Source: Variovorax sp. PBL-H6
GTDB lineage: Bacteria; Pseudomonadota; Gammaproteobacteria; Burkholderiales; Burkholderiaceae_C
NCBI RefSeq assembly: GCF_901827155.1
Contig: NZ_LR594659.1
Location: forward strand, 1,674,001-1,738,000
Reading direction: 5' to 3'
DNA length: 64,000 bases
Both the position numbers and the translations under genes were made by a program. Positions 1-8,537 of this stretch are shown here, in pieces. The notes under the pieces are model-generated. The model saw nothing but the letters and a program-made list of their open reading frames with translations, ran no database searches and was not told the origin of the DNA. Each line of letters starts with the position of its first letter. The stretch's first letter is position 1.

Positions 1-125
1 CCATGCTTGCATAGCCGGAAGGGTGGCATGCCCTGCCAAACTGATGCGTAGCGCGATGTCCGCTTAGGGGCCCCCCGGCGACCTTGGCGCAAAGTTTCGA
101 TCCCTAAACTGCACAGGAGATCGAC

Positions 126-572
126 ATGAACGCTTCCGCAATCTCTGGGCTGCGCGCACCCTGGAACAAGGACAAACTCGTCGGGCAGAAGCGGCCATTC
201 AAGCTCAAAGAAATCTGGGCGGTCCGGACCCGGCTTCAACTGTCTTGCCGAACCCGCGACCTTGCACTCTTCAATCTCGGCATCGATAGCAAGCTTCGCG
301 CCTGCGACTTGGTCAAGCTGCGGGTGCGCGACGTGGGGACGCGGCAGTACGCGCGCATCGTCGACAGCTGGGTGGAGGAGATCGGCTTGGACTCGGCGGA
401 TTACGGCACCCATTCGATGCGTCGGACCAAGGCTTCCTTGGTCCACCGCCGAACCAGGAACCTGCGCGCGGTGCAACTGTTGCTCGGGCACACGAAGCTG
501 GAAAGCACCGTGCGCTATCTCGGGATCGAAGTTGAAGACGCTGTGGAAATAGCCGAACAGACGGAAGCCTGA
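126..572 (+). pseudogene. tyrosine recombinase (phage-type integrase) with internal deletion
   Basis: The 148-residue product keeps the catalytic landmarks of tyrosine recombinases: Arg58 in LRACDL, the H-x-x-R box THSMRR (His96, Arg99), His122 in LLGHTK and the nucleophile context VRYLG (Tyr131). Family members have roughly 60-70 more residues between the first Arg and the H-x-x-R box, including the beta-hairpin lysine; here RVRDV (to residue 70) runs straight into GTRQYARIV, which looks like a clean in-frame deletion. The start is supported by AGGAG a few bases upstream. The protein is probably inactive. Its 3' end is duplicated in inverted orientation near 11.1 kb. The family call is secure; loss of activity is inferred. 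Confidence 0.8.
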
Positions 573-626
573 CCTGCCCTGGCGCCTCAAAATGGCGGGC
601 GCCAGAGAAGGGCAAAATGCGGCCAG
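504..626 (+). repeat. inverted repeat copy 1 (integrase 3' end and flank)
   Basis: These 123 bases, the last ~23 codons of the integrase plus about 54 bases downstream, match the reverse complement of 11110-11232 with only about three mismatches by eye. The right end (611-645) also carries an inverted version of the short TGGCCG-core repeat found elsewhere in the window. Confidence 0.85.
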
Positions 627-696
627 AAGCGGCCCGTCGGTTGCGGCGCAGAATTCGTGGAACAGCGGACCGACGCCTGTTCAGAAGGAATAGTCA

Positions 697-810
697 ATGT
701 TGCCGGTCAACGTGGTTCAGCGCCAGTTCGAGGCTTACAACGCACATGACCTCAGTGCTTTCCTGAACGGCAGCATGCGGCAACACCCGACAGTCGACCT
801 GAACCCCTAA
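697..810 (+). pseudogene. truncated NTF2/SnoaL-like protein N-terminus
   Basis: This 37-residue reading frame has a good ribosome binding site (AGAAGGAA, 683-690). It begins with a helix (VVQRQFEAYNAHDLSAFL) typical of the first helix of SnoaL/NTF2-like fold proteins, which are usually 110-150 residues long. After about 23 residues the similarity ends and the frame soon stops, so it appears to be the 5' relic of a deleted gene. The family call rests on one helix and is tentative. Confidence 0.45.
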
Positions 811-824
811 CGTGGCCATCATCC

Positions 825-1412
825 GTGAACCTGCCCTCTCAGCCTGAACTTGAGACACGACTCGTCACCCTGGTGCGCTCGTCGAACAGCTTGATGGCTG
901 CTTTGAGGGCCGTCCGCTCTCTCGGATTGAGTTCTTGGTGCATTGGCGCGGGCGCCGTACGTTCGCTAGTTTGGGACGCGCTCCATGGCTATGAACGGGC
1001 ATCAGCACTTGAGGACGTCGACGTCGTCTACTTCGACGACGTGGCCTGTGGTCCGGGTCAAGATGCAGACTTGGAAGGTCGCCTCGCCAAGGCTACCCCG
1101 GCGGTGCGTTGGGAGGTCACCAATCAAGCAACCGTCCATGACTGGTTCGCCAAGAATCTGGGTGAGGTGGTGCCACCAATTCGCTCCCTTGAAGAAGGCG
1201 TGGCCACTTGGCCGGAGTTCGCCACATGCGTGGGGGTCAACCTGGATGACGAGGAATCGATAGGGGTTATCGCTCCGCACGGACTCGACGACCTGTTCGC
1301 ACTGGTCGTTCGACACAACCCGATGAGAGCGAGCGCTGCGACCTTCCGGCACCGAGTGCAATCAAAGCGGTTCGGCGAGCGATGGCCGTTGCTTTCCATA
1401 GAAACATGCTGA
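825..1412 (+). CDS. nucleotidyltransferase family protein (DUF925-like)
   Basis: The 195-residue protein resembles the COG3575/PF06042 group of predicted nucleotidyltransferases. It has a GAGAVRSLVWD segment near residue 41 and an acidic strand DVDVVYFDD near residue 65 that would bind the metal in a Pol-beta-like fold. Length is normal for the family and no signal peptide or membrane segment is seen. It starts 14 bases after the NTF2-like relic, and a TGGCCG-core repeat lies just after its stop. The substrate is unknown. The family call is reasonably firm. Confidence 0.7.
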   Translation: MNLPSQPELETRLVTLVRSSNSLMAALRAVRSLGLSSWCIGAGAVRSLVWDALHGYERASALEDVDVVYFDDVACGPGQDADLEGRLAKATPAVRWEVTNQATVHDWFAKNLGEVVPPIRSLEEGVATWPEFATCVGVNLDDEESIGVIAPHGLDDLFALVVRHNPMRASAATFRHRVQSKRFGERWPLLSIETC

Positions 1413-1747
1413 AGGCCGAGTTCCGGCTATGAAGTTGACGGGGCCGGGACCCGGTGGCCGCGCAGCGGACATTCAGCGCCCCCCTTGCAGCCGGCGGCAG
1501 CTGGCCCTGCGTCACCGGGCTCCATCGCCTTCGAAGTCAAACTAGTGCGGAGCCTAGCGAGGCGTTGCCGTCCTGCGCGAGACAGTGGCTTCAAGACCCC
1601 TCAAGCCTTGACCAAGATTGCCTCGGTAGGGTAAAAGGCGGACGTTGCCATTGGAATTGCGTTTCATTCTCGATACCTCTGTTCCCCCTCCTGTCTGCCG
1701 GCTCACGGTCGCGCAATTGCCTCTGTGTGCCCTAATATGGGTACAGG
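1413..1747. other. intergenic region, no gene recognised
   Basis: Reading frames here have no recognisable protein content. The stretch contains one degenerate copy of the TGGCCG-core repeat (about 1446-1475) and must hold the promoter of the histidine kinase that follows. No confident promoter boxes were assigned. Confidence 0.5.
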
Positions 1748-3727
1748 ATGGAACCGACTAAAACCAACTTCCCCCTGGGTCTACCGGTCGAGGTCGCAAG
1801 CGACCCCTCCTTCTCCTTGCTTCAGGTTGTTGAAGCCGAGGACGGCCGGATATTTCGACGCCTCGTCGAAACGGTTCTGGACTACGCCATCTTCCTCCTG
1901 ACGCCCGACGGGCGTGTCGCGTCATGGAACGCTGGCGCGGAGCGCATCAAGGGATACCAGGCCCACGAAATCGTCGGGAGGCACTTCTCGGTGTTTTATC
2001 CACCCGAAGCGCTCGCTCGAAACTGGCCGGCCGAAGAGCTGCACCGCGCCGTGCTGGATGGCAGGCTCGAGGACGAAGGCTGGCGAGTGCGCAAAGACGG
2101 CTCTCAGTTCTGGGCCAATGTGGTCATCACGCCGGTGCTTGGGCCCAACGGCGCACTGCTTGGCTTTTCCAAGGTCACGCGCGACCTGACGGAGCGCCGC
2201 CGCGCTGAGGAACGCGTACGCGACAGCGAACGCGCGCTTCGGCTTTTGGTGAATTCGGCTCAAGACTACGCCATCTTCATGCTTGACCCCCAAGGTCGAA
2301 TCACCAGTTGGAATTTGGGCGCCGAACGCATCAACGGTTACACCGCGTCGGAGGCTATCGGACGTCACTTCTCAATGTTCTATGAGCCGGAGGCGCTGGC
2401 CGCAGGCTGGCCGCAGGAAGAACTCCGACGAGCGGCCGCTACCGGCAGCTTTGAAGATGAAGGCTGGCGGCTCAGAAAGGACGGCAAGCGCATCTGGGCG
2501 AACGTTGTCATCACTGCCTTGCGAGGGCAGGCCGGCGAATTGCTCGGCTTTTCGAAGGTTACGCGAGACTTGACGGAGCGCAAGGCGCACGAAGAGGCCT
2601 TGCGCGAAAGAGAGGAGAGCCTGCGTCTGTTGGTTGATGGTGTCAGAGACCATGCGATGTTCTTCTTGGATGCCGATGGCCGCATTCAGACTTGGAGTCT
2701 GGGAGCCCAGCGGGTATTTGGATATGCGGCCGAGCAGGTGACGGGCCGAGATGTTTCCATGTTCTATTCCGCTCAGGACCGCTTTGAAGGCAAGAGCGCA
2801 GCCGAGCTTTCGGCGGCACTTCTCGCTGGGACGACGACCATTGTTGGTACACGATGCAGAGCGGATGGCTCGCCGTTTTGGGCAGAGATAACCACGACGT
2901 CAATTCGCGACGGCAACAACAACTGCAAGGGCTTCATCCGAATCGTTCGCGATACGACCGCAACCAAGCGTGCGGAAGCCCTGGAGTTCGAAAGCAAGAG
3001 GATTTCGGAGTTCATTGCCGTTCTTTCTCATGAGCTTCGCAATCCGTTGGCCGCCATCAAGAACGCTCTTGAACTGCTGCGGCGGCCTGTGGCCAAACCA
3101 GATGCCGCACGGTACGTCGATATGGTCGGCCGCCAAGTTGCCCACATGGCGCGACTGATAGATGACCTTCTCGACGTCAACCGAGTCATGCGAGGAAAAG
3201 TGCGGCTTGAACTGGAAGTCCACGAACTCGATGAACTGGTAAGCACGGCTGTCGAGTCCGTCAAGGCAGCTGTCGCTGCGCATAACCACACTTTGCATGT
3301 GCGCAGTGCGGGTCACAGAAGACGCGTCCGTGCGGATGCCACCAGGATGACCCAGGTCATCGTCAATCTGTTGACCAACGCCGTCAAATACACACCCGAT
3401 GGCGGGCACATCGAAGTGATAGTTACAGGTGACGGTGAAGTCGCCCATCTTGAGGTCAAGGACAACGGCTTGGGAATGACGGACGTTTTGCTTCAGAGAG
3501 CCTTTGAGCCTTTCGTCCAGGGAGCTTCAGATGCAAACGCAGAGGGTGGCCTGGGTATTGGCCTCGCACTGGTGAAAAGCATCGTCGAACAGCACGGCGG
3601 CCACGTGGCGGCAGTGAGCGCCGGCCTAGGCCAAGGCACCGCTTTTACTGTATCCCTGCCATTGTCCAAGGAGCCTGAGGTGGACAAGGGCTCCCATCCG
3701 GTCGTTCACGGAAAGCCCGCGCCCTGA
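1748..3727 (+). CDS. three-PAS-domain sensor histidine kinase
   Basis: The 659-residue cytoplasmic kinase has three tandem PAS domains (about residues 36-155, 167-280 and 295-405). A HisKA dimerisation domain follows with the phosphoacceptor box SHELRNPLAAIK (His near 428), then a HATPase domain with N box NLLTNAVKY (~540), G1 DNGLGM (~571), F box FEPF and G2 GLGIGLAL (~600). There is no transmembrane segment and no receiver domain, so it probably senses an intracellular or diffusible cue such as redox, light or oxygen. The first two PAS domains are strikingly alike (AGAERIKGY against LGAERINGY), which suggests an internal duplication. No partner response regulator lies alongside, so it is an orphan kinase here. 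Confidence 0.92.
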   Translation: MEPTKTNFPLGLPVEVASDPSFSLLQVVEAEDGRIFRRLVETVLDYAIFLLTPDGRVASWNAGAERIKGYQAHEIVGRHFSVFYPPEALARNWPAEELHRAVLDGRLEDEGWRVRKDGSQFWANVVITPVLGPNGALLGFSKVTRDLTERRRAEERVRDSERALRLLVNSAQDYAIFMLDPQGRITSWNLGAERINGYTASEAIGRHFSMFYEPEALAAGWPQEELRRAAATGSFEDEGWRLRKDGKRIWANVVITALRGQAGELLGFSKVTRDLTERKAHEEALREREESLRLLVDGVRDHAMFFLDADGRIQTWSLGAQRVFGYAAEQVTGRDVSMFYSAQDRFEGKSAAELSAALLAGTTTIVGTRCRADGSPFWAEITTTSIRDGNNNCKGFIRIVRDTTATKRAEALEFESKRISEFIAVLSHELRNPLAAIKNALELLRRPVAKPDAARYVDMVGRQVAHMARLIDDLLDVNRVMRGKVRLELEVHELDELVSTAVESVKAAVAAHNHTLHVRSAGHRRRVRADATRMTQVIVNLLTNAVKYTPDGGHIEVIVTGDGEVAHLEVKDNGLGMTDVLLQRAFEPFVQGASDANAEGGLGIGLALVKSIVEQHGGHVAAVSAGLGQGTAFTVSLPLSKEPEVDKGSHPVVHGKPAP

Positions 3728-4013
3728 CTTTTAGGGCGAAGTCGACACCTGCGGAGTAGTCGGGCGTAGGCGACAGACCTCAAACAATGAGACTACCCGG
3801 CACATGTGCGTGAAGCAGCTCAGCGATGGGCAGGCCGTCATGCGGTAGGCGTTCGCCCCTGCCCACATCAGGGCAATCCATTGGTCATGTCCGCCTGTTT
3901 TTTGTCCAACAGGTCTTGAGGCGCGACGCCGCATGCTGCTTGAAGGCCCGCTTTCGCGAAACAGCTACTTCCGCTTTGGGCCCAAACCGGCTGTACGCTG
4001 CGCTCCTTAGCGG

Positions 4014-4430
4014 TCACTCACAGGCGTTGAATTCCGTGGCCGGCGCCTCATAGAGCCACACGCTGAGCGCAATGCCCAACGTTCCCAAGCCGGCAAGAAC
4101 TACAGGTTCGATGCACAAAGAAAGAGAGCCTTTTTCCGCTCGGCAATCAAGATACGGCGAGTATCCAAGCTGGCGCAGACGGCCCATTCGCTCGCGCTTG
4201 GTGCCGAGTATCGTCAACCATCGCGCGAGTTGCTCCTCAACGGTTTCATCGGTTTGGGAGTCAGGAAGGCGCAACTTCCACATGCCCACCGAGGATGGTC
4301 GCTGGATGTCGCCAACTGCAACGACATCCCCCACCTTATAGCTATGCGTTGGCTGGAGGTCGAGTGTGTGAGTGACAAAGTCGGGTTCAACAGTGTCTCG
4401 GCAAAAGATGAGTTCGGTACAGTTCAACAT
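4014..4430 (-). CDS. DUF4279-domain protein
   Basis: The chosen start (ATG at 4430) gives 138 residues matching the pattern of DUF4279 proteins: a first strand with TELIFC, the LDLQPTHSYKVGD segment, a central GMWKLRLPDSQ strand, an amphipathic helix and a final strand-helix with EPVVLAGLGTLGIALSVWLYE. These are small soluble proteins of unknown role, often in mobile or immunity-like contexts. An upstream in-frame ATG at 4547 would overlap the neighbouring small gene and is less likely. It is downstream of that gene on the same strand and may be co-transcribed. Confidence 0.65.
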   Translation of the reverse strand: MLNCTELIFCRDTVEPDFVTHTLDLQPTHSYKVGDVVAVGDIQRPSSVGMWKLRLPDSQTDETVEEQLARWLTILGTKRERMGRLRQLGYSPYLDCRAEKGSLSLCIEPVVLAGLGTLGIALSVWLYEAPATEFNACE

Positions 4431-4483
4431 TGTCTGGGCTTGGAAGTGCGCATTTCGTTGTGGGCTGTTGGCCGATTTCTGCC

Positions 4484-4642
4484 TTAAGGCGGGGCCACGA
4501 TGCATCGGCCACGGTCGTAGTCCCAAGAGCCGCCGCGATCTAAACAACTGTCGATCGACAGCTCACGACCAAGCCACAGGCCGGCAGAGGTCAGGGTCAC
4601 TACAGAGATTACAACCAAAGCAATCCAGAACCGCTTAGTCAT
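4484..4642 (-). CDS. small single-pass membrane protein
   Basis: This 52-residue product has one N-terminal transmembrane helix (residues 5-24, IALVVISVVTLTSAGLWLG) and a short exported tail with two cysteines in the arrangement SCLDRGGSWDYDRGRC, probably a disulfide loop. Similar short proteins with a C-x-D-x-GG-x-W tail are common hypotheticals in proteobacteria. It lies between an ABC ATPase gene and a DUF4279 gene on the same strand. Longer upstream starts read through that ATPase gene and are rejected. Confidence 0.6.
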   Translation of the reverse strand: MTKRFWIALVVISVVTLTSAGLWLGRELSIDSCLDRGGSWDYDRGRCIVAPP

Positions 4643-4733
4643 CTTGAATGTCTGCTGCTGGCCGCATCCAGCCACAGCCTCGCTGACATTCGCTGCCCGG
4701 AAGTCACATGTCGCGCGAGCCGGTACGTCATGT

Positions 4734-5372
4734 TCAACAAAGCGGTAGCTGAATCGAACCGGAAAGCGGAACCGAATCCATTCGCGCGGCGCTTGCAACG
4801 ACGATGGCACGGTCGGGCCACTCAGCGAGGTCGGCGAGTGCGCGCCACAAGTAGCAAATCGATGCGACATCGAGCCCGCCCGTGGGTTCATCGAGCAATG
4901 TAAGTGCGCGTCCTGATGCAAGCGCAGCCGCCAACCAGACCTTGCGCTTTGACCCGGTCGAAAGCATGTACATCGGCTTGCCGAGATGCGGGGTCAAGGA
5001 AAATCCATCGATGTGGGTTCGCCACCTGGCATCGCTGAAGCACGCATCACCAGCTTTGAGCGAGGCCGTGCACTCAACCGCGGTGACCTTATCAAACGCA
5101 TCGGTCGTTGGGTCGCAGAAGAAGACGTTTCCTTGATAGGCCTCGGGCTCGCCATCAAGACGTGCACCTGCAAGGGTCAGCCGGCCGTCAGCCGGTAGTC
5201 TGCCCGCAATCAATCGAAGAACCGTCGACTTTCCGCTGCCGGTGTCGCCGTGCAACAGCGTGACCCCGGCGCCGATGGACGCGTTCCATCCGGTCGCCAG
5301 CGCCGGTTGCCCTGGGTACGCGAAGCACAAGTCCTCGACGTCGAGAATTGGGGCGAGTGTCGGAAGTTTCAT
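4734..5372 (-). CDS. ABC transporter ATP-binding protein
   Basis: The 212-residue soluble ATPase carries the full nucleotide-binding signature: Walker A GDTGSGKST at residues 42-50, an LSTGSKRKV signature (variant of LSGGQ) and Walker B ALTLLDEPTGG. The small size and lack of fused membrane domain suit a CcmA-like or lipoprotein-export-type subunit. No permease gene is adjacent, so the partner and cargo are unknown. It is the first of three leftward genes with the small membrane protein and the DUF4279 protein; a functional link between them is not shown. Confidence 0.85.
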   Translation of the reverse strand: MKLPTLAPILDVEDLCFAYPGQPALATGWNASIGAGVTLLHGDTGSGKSTVLRLIAGRLPADGRLTLAGARLDGEPEAYQGNVFFCDPTTDAFDKVTAVECTASLKAGDACFSDARWRTHIDGFSLTPHLGKPMYMLSTGSKRKVWLAAALASGRALTLLDEPTGGLDVASICYLWRALADLAEWPDRAIVVASAARMDSVPLSGSIQLPLC

Positions 5373-5675
5373 GCCGCAACCCTACAGCAATGGCATGCAA
5401 GGGCCCCTCAGTCGACTGTAGCCGGACATGCTGTAAGCGCAAAGGGGCCCAAAGCGGGTGTCAATTCGGCGAGATTGAGCTCTTTGAAGCGGTCGTCCAA
5501 AGTACAGCCTCGGCCGCGGCACCAGCACGGCCAAGCACTGCATCAACTTTGGTAGCGACATCACAGTTTGCTCGGTGTAGTGGGGCGAAAGGCTCGCGCC
5601 GGCGCTCTTGCCGCCATTCTGGCAACATTGGTGGTGCACATCGGCCGTGCACCCACTGGGAAAGCGTGACAAGCC
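5373..5675. other. divergent intergenic region
   Basis: This stretch separates the leftward ABC ATPase from the rightward methyltransferase and should hold both promoters. A degenerate inverted pair of GGGGCCC-type words lies near 5404-5453. Short frames on the minus strand look codon-like in places, but none could be assigned to a family. Confidence 0.4.
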
Positions 5676-6545
5676 ATGCGAATTCAACTATTGCCCTGTG
5701 CGCGCGGCCTTCTGGCCGTGGCGCTCCTCGCGAGCCTAATCGGCTGCGCGATAAGCGACAGATCATCGGCGGCGCCGACACTGTCGCGCGACCGCATTGC
5801 CCAGATCGTCGCCAGCCCGGATCGCAGCGCCGCGGACCGCACGAACGACATCCGCCGCCACCCCGTCGACATGTTGGCGTTCATCGGCATCAAATCCGGT
5901 TGGACTGCGCTTGACGTAAGCACCGGTGGTGGCTACACGACCGAATTGCTGGCCCGCGCGATCGGGCCGTCAGGGACGGTGTACGCACAGAGCCCGCCGC
6001 GCGATCCGAACAGGACGGCGCCGGCGCCGGCCGCGCCCGAGGGCGGCGGCATTCCCACGGCCGCCGCCCCACCACGGCCGCAGCGCAGCACGGTGGACGT
6101 GCTCGCCGATCGCGAGAAGAACATGCAGGCCGCGGGCGTCGCGGCCGCGCACATCGTTTACGTTGGCCAGCGCTTCGACGATCCGGTGCCCCCGGCGATG
6201 GCCGACGGCAAGCTCGACCTTGTGACGCTGATGTTCAACTATCACGACTTCGGCTTCCTGGGTGTCAAACGAGCGCAGCTGAACCGCGCCGTCTTCCGGG
6301 CCTTGAAGCCAGGCGGCCTTTATGTCATCGCCGACCACGCCGGTCGACCGGGCACGCTCATTTCCGAGTCCGGCACGCTGCACCGGATCGAGGAATCGTT
6401 CCTGCGCGGCGAAGTTGAAGCGGCCGGATTCAGGCTCGCCGAAGAAGGCGACTTCCTACGCAACCCGAACGACCCGCGCGACCGGAACACTCCCGAACCA
6501 CCACAGCCGAAGGACGAGTTCGTGTTGAAGTTCGTCAAGCCCTGA
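5676..6545 (+). CDS. exported SAM-dependent methyltransferase-like lipoprotein
   Basis: The 289-residue protein begins with a lipoprotein signal (hydrophobic LLAVALLASLIGC, lipobox LIGC, Cys near residue 23). The mature part resembles COG4798 predicted methyltransferases: GWTALDVSTGGGYTTELLA as SAM-binding motif I near residue 76, DLVTLMFNYHDF as the acidic middle motif, and LKPGGLYVIADHA as the post-I strand. A Pro/Ala-rich insertion (about residues 110-135) splits the fold. An exported methyltransferase is unusual because SAM is cytoplasmic, so the real activity may differ. A TGGCCG-core repeat follows the stop. Confidence 0.75.
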   Translation: MRIQLLPCARGLLAVALLASLIGCAISDRSSAAPTLSRDRIAQIVASPDRSAADRTNDIRRHPVDMLAFIGIKSGWTALDVSTGGGYTTELLARAIGPSGTVYAQSPPRDPNRTAPAPAAPEGGGIPTAAAPPRPQRSTVDVLADREKNMQAAGVAAAHIVYVGQRFDDPVPPAMADGKLDLVTLMFNYHDFGFLGVKRAQLNRAVFRALKPGGLYVIADHAGRPGTLISESGTLHRIEESFLRGEVEAAGFRLAEEGDFLRNPNDPRDRNTPEPPQPKDEFVLKFVKP

Positions 6546-6623
6546 CCCGATCACGACTCGTCATGCGAATGCAGACACTTGGGCTGCCGCCGACTCGGCG
6601 GACAACTGGAAAGCTGCCGCTCG

Positions 6624-6660
6624 TGAACCGCCGGTCCTGGCCGCACTCGGACATCGGCCG
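6624..6660 (+). repeat. dispersed TGGCCG-core intergenic repeat
   Basis: This copy reads TGAACCGCCGGTCCTGGCCG followed by ACTCGGAC and ATCGGCCG. It sits between the convergent 3' ends of the methyltransferase and a small membrane protein gene. Confidence 0.5.
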
Positions 6661-6673
6661 ACCATTTTTGCCA

Positions 6674-6910
6674 TCATGGGAATGTCAAGTCCAAACCGAG
6701 CATCCTGCTCAGGCCGAAGGTAAGGAGCGAGAGGCCCAGGAGCGATAGCACGAAGACTGCGGCGACCTTGCCGCCCGGGCGTAGCACCGTGCTCTTCTCC
6801 TCCTTCCCCTTCTTCGCTCGCTCATAGTGCCACTTGATGGCGAAGAACATGCCCGTACCGAACACGAGAATCTTGAACGTGACGAAGACTATCGGGACCC
6901 AATCCATCAT
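6674..6910 (-). CDS. small two-helix membrane protein
   Basis: The 78-residue protein has two predicted transmembrane helices (about residues 5-25 and 50-70) joined by a basic loop rich in Lys and Arg (HYERAKKGKEEK). This suggests both termini face outside and the loop faces the cytoplasm. The family is not recognised. It stands alone between a methyltransferase and a SWIB gene. Confidence 0.55.
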   Translation of the reverse strand: MMDWVPIVFVTFKILVFGTGMFFAIKWHYERAKKGKEEKSTVLRPGGKVAAVFVLSLLGLSLLTFGLSRMLGLDLTFP

Positions 6911-7044
6911 CTGAGTATTTTCAAGCTATTGCTTGACGAGATGGCTCACGGCATCGGATGTCCGGACTTGGCCGTCTGGGTCTGGTCACCGACCAGGTCG
7001 ACTCCTGGCCAGCCGGAGCCGATGCGTGCGTGCGGCAACGCTCT

Positions 7045-7302
7045 TCAGGACAGGTGCTTCCCGACGAGACCCGACATTTCGAACATCGTCACCTCGGGCT
7101 TACCCATCACCGCTTGAAGCTTGGCATCACAAAGGATATTGCGCTTGTTCGCGGGGTTTTGGAGATTGTTCAGCTTGATGTAGCCCCACAGCAGTTTGGT
7201 GACCTCGGTTCGAGGCTGGGGTGCGGAACCTATGACAGCAGCGAGCTCGACGCTGGGTGTCAGGGGGCGCGTGAACGCCGTTTGCTTCTTGGCAGTGGTC
7301 AT
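7045..7302 (-). CDS. SWIB/MDM2-domain protein
   Basis: With the start at 7302 the product is 85 residues and consists almost entirely of a SWIB domain: FTRPLTPSVELAAVIG, then the conserved RTEVTKLLWGYIKLNNLQNP core, and NKRNILCDAKLQAVMG with the final MFEMSGLVGKHL helix. Bacterial SWIB proteins are small and thought to act on chromosome structure or transcription, as proposed in Chlamydia; the function here is unproven. A longer upstream frame (to 7491) is of non-coding character and was not used. Confidence 0.85.
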   Translation of the reverse strand: MTTAKKQTAFTRPLTPSVELAAVIGSAPQPRTEVTKLLWGYIKLNNLQNPANKRNILCDAKLQAVMGKPEVTMFEMSGLVGKHLS

Positions 7303-7426
7303 GTTTGTCTCGGCAAAGCGGCGAATTCTACGAGCGCCCTCCAAAAGGTTTCGTTGGGCGCGGCTCCAAACGGCGGGTATGGGGCACGCCCGTCGGTCAG
7401 TTCTTGGCAAGTTGGAAGGCTGGCAT

Positions 7427-7460
7427 GAAGGTTCGCTGTTGGCCAGCTGTAGCCCGTCGG
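7427..7460 (+). repeat. dispersed TGGCCG-core intergenic repeat (diverged)
   Basis: This diverged copy (GAAGGTTCGCTGTTGGCCA then GCTGTAGCCCG) lies between the SWIB gene and the 3' end of the first GNAT gene. Confidence 0.35.
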
Positions 7461-7563
7461 CTACCAGGCGCTTCAGGCCCGTTGCAGCCATTCGGCTTCC
7501 GGGGAAGCGAACGGCTTGAGGCGGTCACGGGTTTGCCGCTGTTTGTTCTCTCGATTGAAGGGG

Positions 7564-8055
7564 TCAGGTTTCACTGAGGTAGCCCCTCTCCACTTGCTGC
7601 TGCTGATTCTCAAAGATGGCCATAGCAGTCTTCATTCGCATGAAGCCGAACTTTCTGTAGAAAGGCTCTTTGCCCGGGACAGCATACAAGATGATTTTCT
7701 TGTGACCGCGTGACATCTCCACCAAGTCGCTGACAACCTGTTTGCCAAGGCCTGTGCCTTGATGGCTCGGCAAGACCGCAATGTCGCAGATGTACGAGCA
7801 TTCCCCACCATCAGCGAGCGCACGCCCGGCCGCCACGAGCTTCGTGTTCTCGTAGACGAAGCACTTAAACATGCTGTTTGAGAAGACTCTCTGCAGATGA
7901 AGCGGCCTCTTCTCGCCAAGCGGGGCCGCCCGATACAGGGCAGAAAGTTCTTCCCAGTCGATTCCTTCTGCGGAGTGTTTCCATTCGAGTGTCACTTGTG
8001 GCTCCAATGTCCCGTTCTGGCCGAATTCTGCCCCACGTGCTACCGCGTCAGCCAT
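7564..8055 (-). CDS. GNAT-family N-acetyltransferase
   Basis: The product is about 163 residues with the start at 8055, ten bases after the preceding gene's stop; a GTG at 8100 is the longer alternative but would overlap that gene. The acetyl-CoA binding motif A is clear: DIAVLPSHQGTGLGKQVV. FYRKFGF near the C-terminus is the usual motif B. It is cytoplasmic and the substrate is unknown. It is the last of three closely spaced leftward genes, the first of which encodes another GNAT enzyme. Confidence 0.85.
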   Translation of the reverse strand: MADAVARGAEFGQNGTLEPQVTLEWKHSAEGIDWEELSALYRAAPLGEKRPLHLQRVFSNSMFKCFVYENTKLVAAGRALADGGECSYICDIAVLPSHQGTGLGKQVVSDLVEMSRGHKKIILYAVPGKEPFYRKFGFMRMKTAMAIFENQQQQVERGYLSET

Positions 8056-8065
8056 CCGGTCCGCG

Positions 8066-8513
8066 TCAGGTGAAGACCTCAAAGAACTTGCCGATATCAC
8101 CTGTTGCAGTCAGCGCTTGGAGCGGAAAGGTTTCCCAAGGTGCTTCCGCCTTCATCGTATCCAGGCGGTCCACGAGCGCGTCACGCATGTCCGGCTTTAC
8201 CTCCTGACGCCAGTTCAACACCTGTCCCCAGGTGGAGCTGCCGTTCAGATGCAGCGGGGCCGCTACGGGTCGAATCGACATCGCATAGGAGCGCGGGAAC
8301 AGCCGCCTGTACGCATCGCGGTTGTAGAGCCAGGAGACGCCACGAACCGATAGGAAGTTGCGCTCGGTGCGACGGACATGCGAAAACAGTGCGCATAGCT
8401 CTTGCACTCTGGCACCCATGTTTGCGGAGGCCAGAGGGCTCGTGCTCGTGTTTTCTGGAGGGACGAAGTGGATTCGGAGCGTACCGGTCCGCGAACGCGT
8501 GGAAGGTCTGCAT
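8066..8513 (-). pseudogene. hypothetical protein disrupted by a probable frameshift
   Basis: Two frames seem to form one gene. The first runs from ATG 8513 (MQTFHAFADRYAPNPLR) to about 8465. The second continues from there (RIHFVPPEN, then SANMGARVQELCALFSHVRR) to the stop at 8066. The bases around 8466-8480 are readable as NPLR in one frame and RIHF in the other, so loss of one copy of a ~10-base direct repeat would explain the shift. The second frame alone stays open upstream to 8623, but it then overlaps the GNAT gene and has poor protein character. No family was recognised. Confidence 0.45.
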
Positions 8514-8537
8514 CTGGTCGTCAGCTCTCGCTGACCT

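Noticed and set aside
1454..1735. 93-residue rightward frame before the histidine kinase
   Set aside because: Low-complexity Ser/Arg/Cys content, no ribosome site and no family features; more likely the promoter region of the kinase gene.
3894..3913. CCTGTT/AACAGG hairpin as a terminator after the histidine kinase
   Set aside because: Only six base pairs, more than 160 bases after the stop, and not followed by a T-run.
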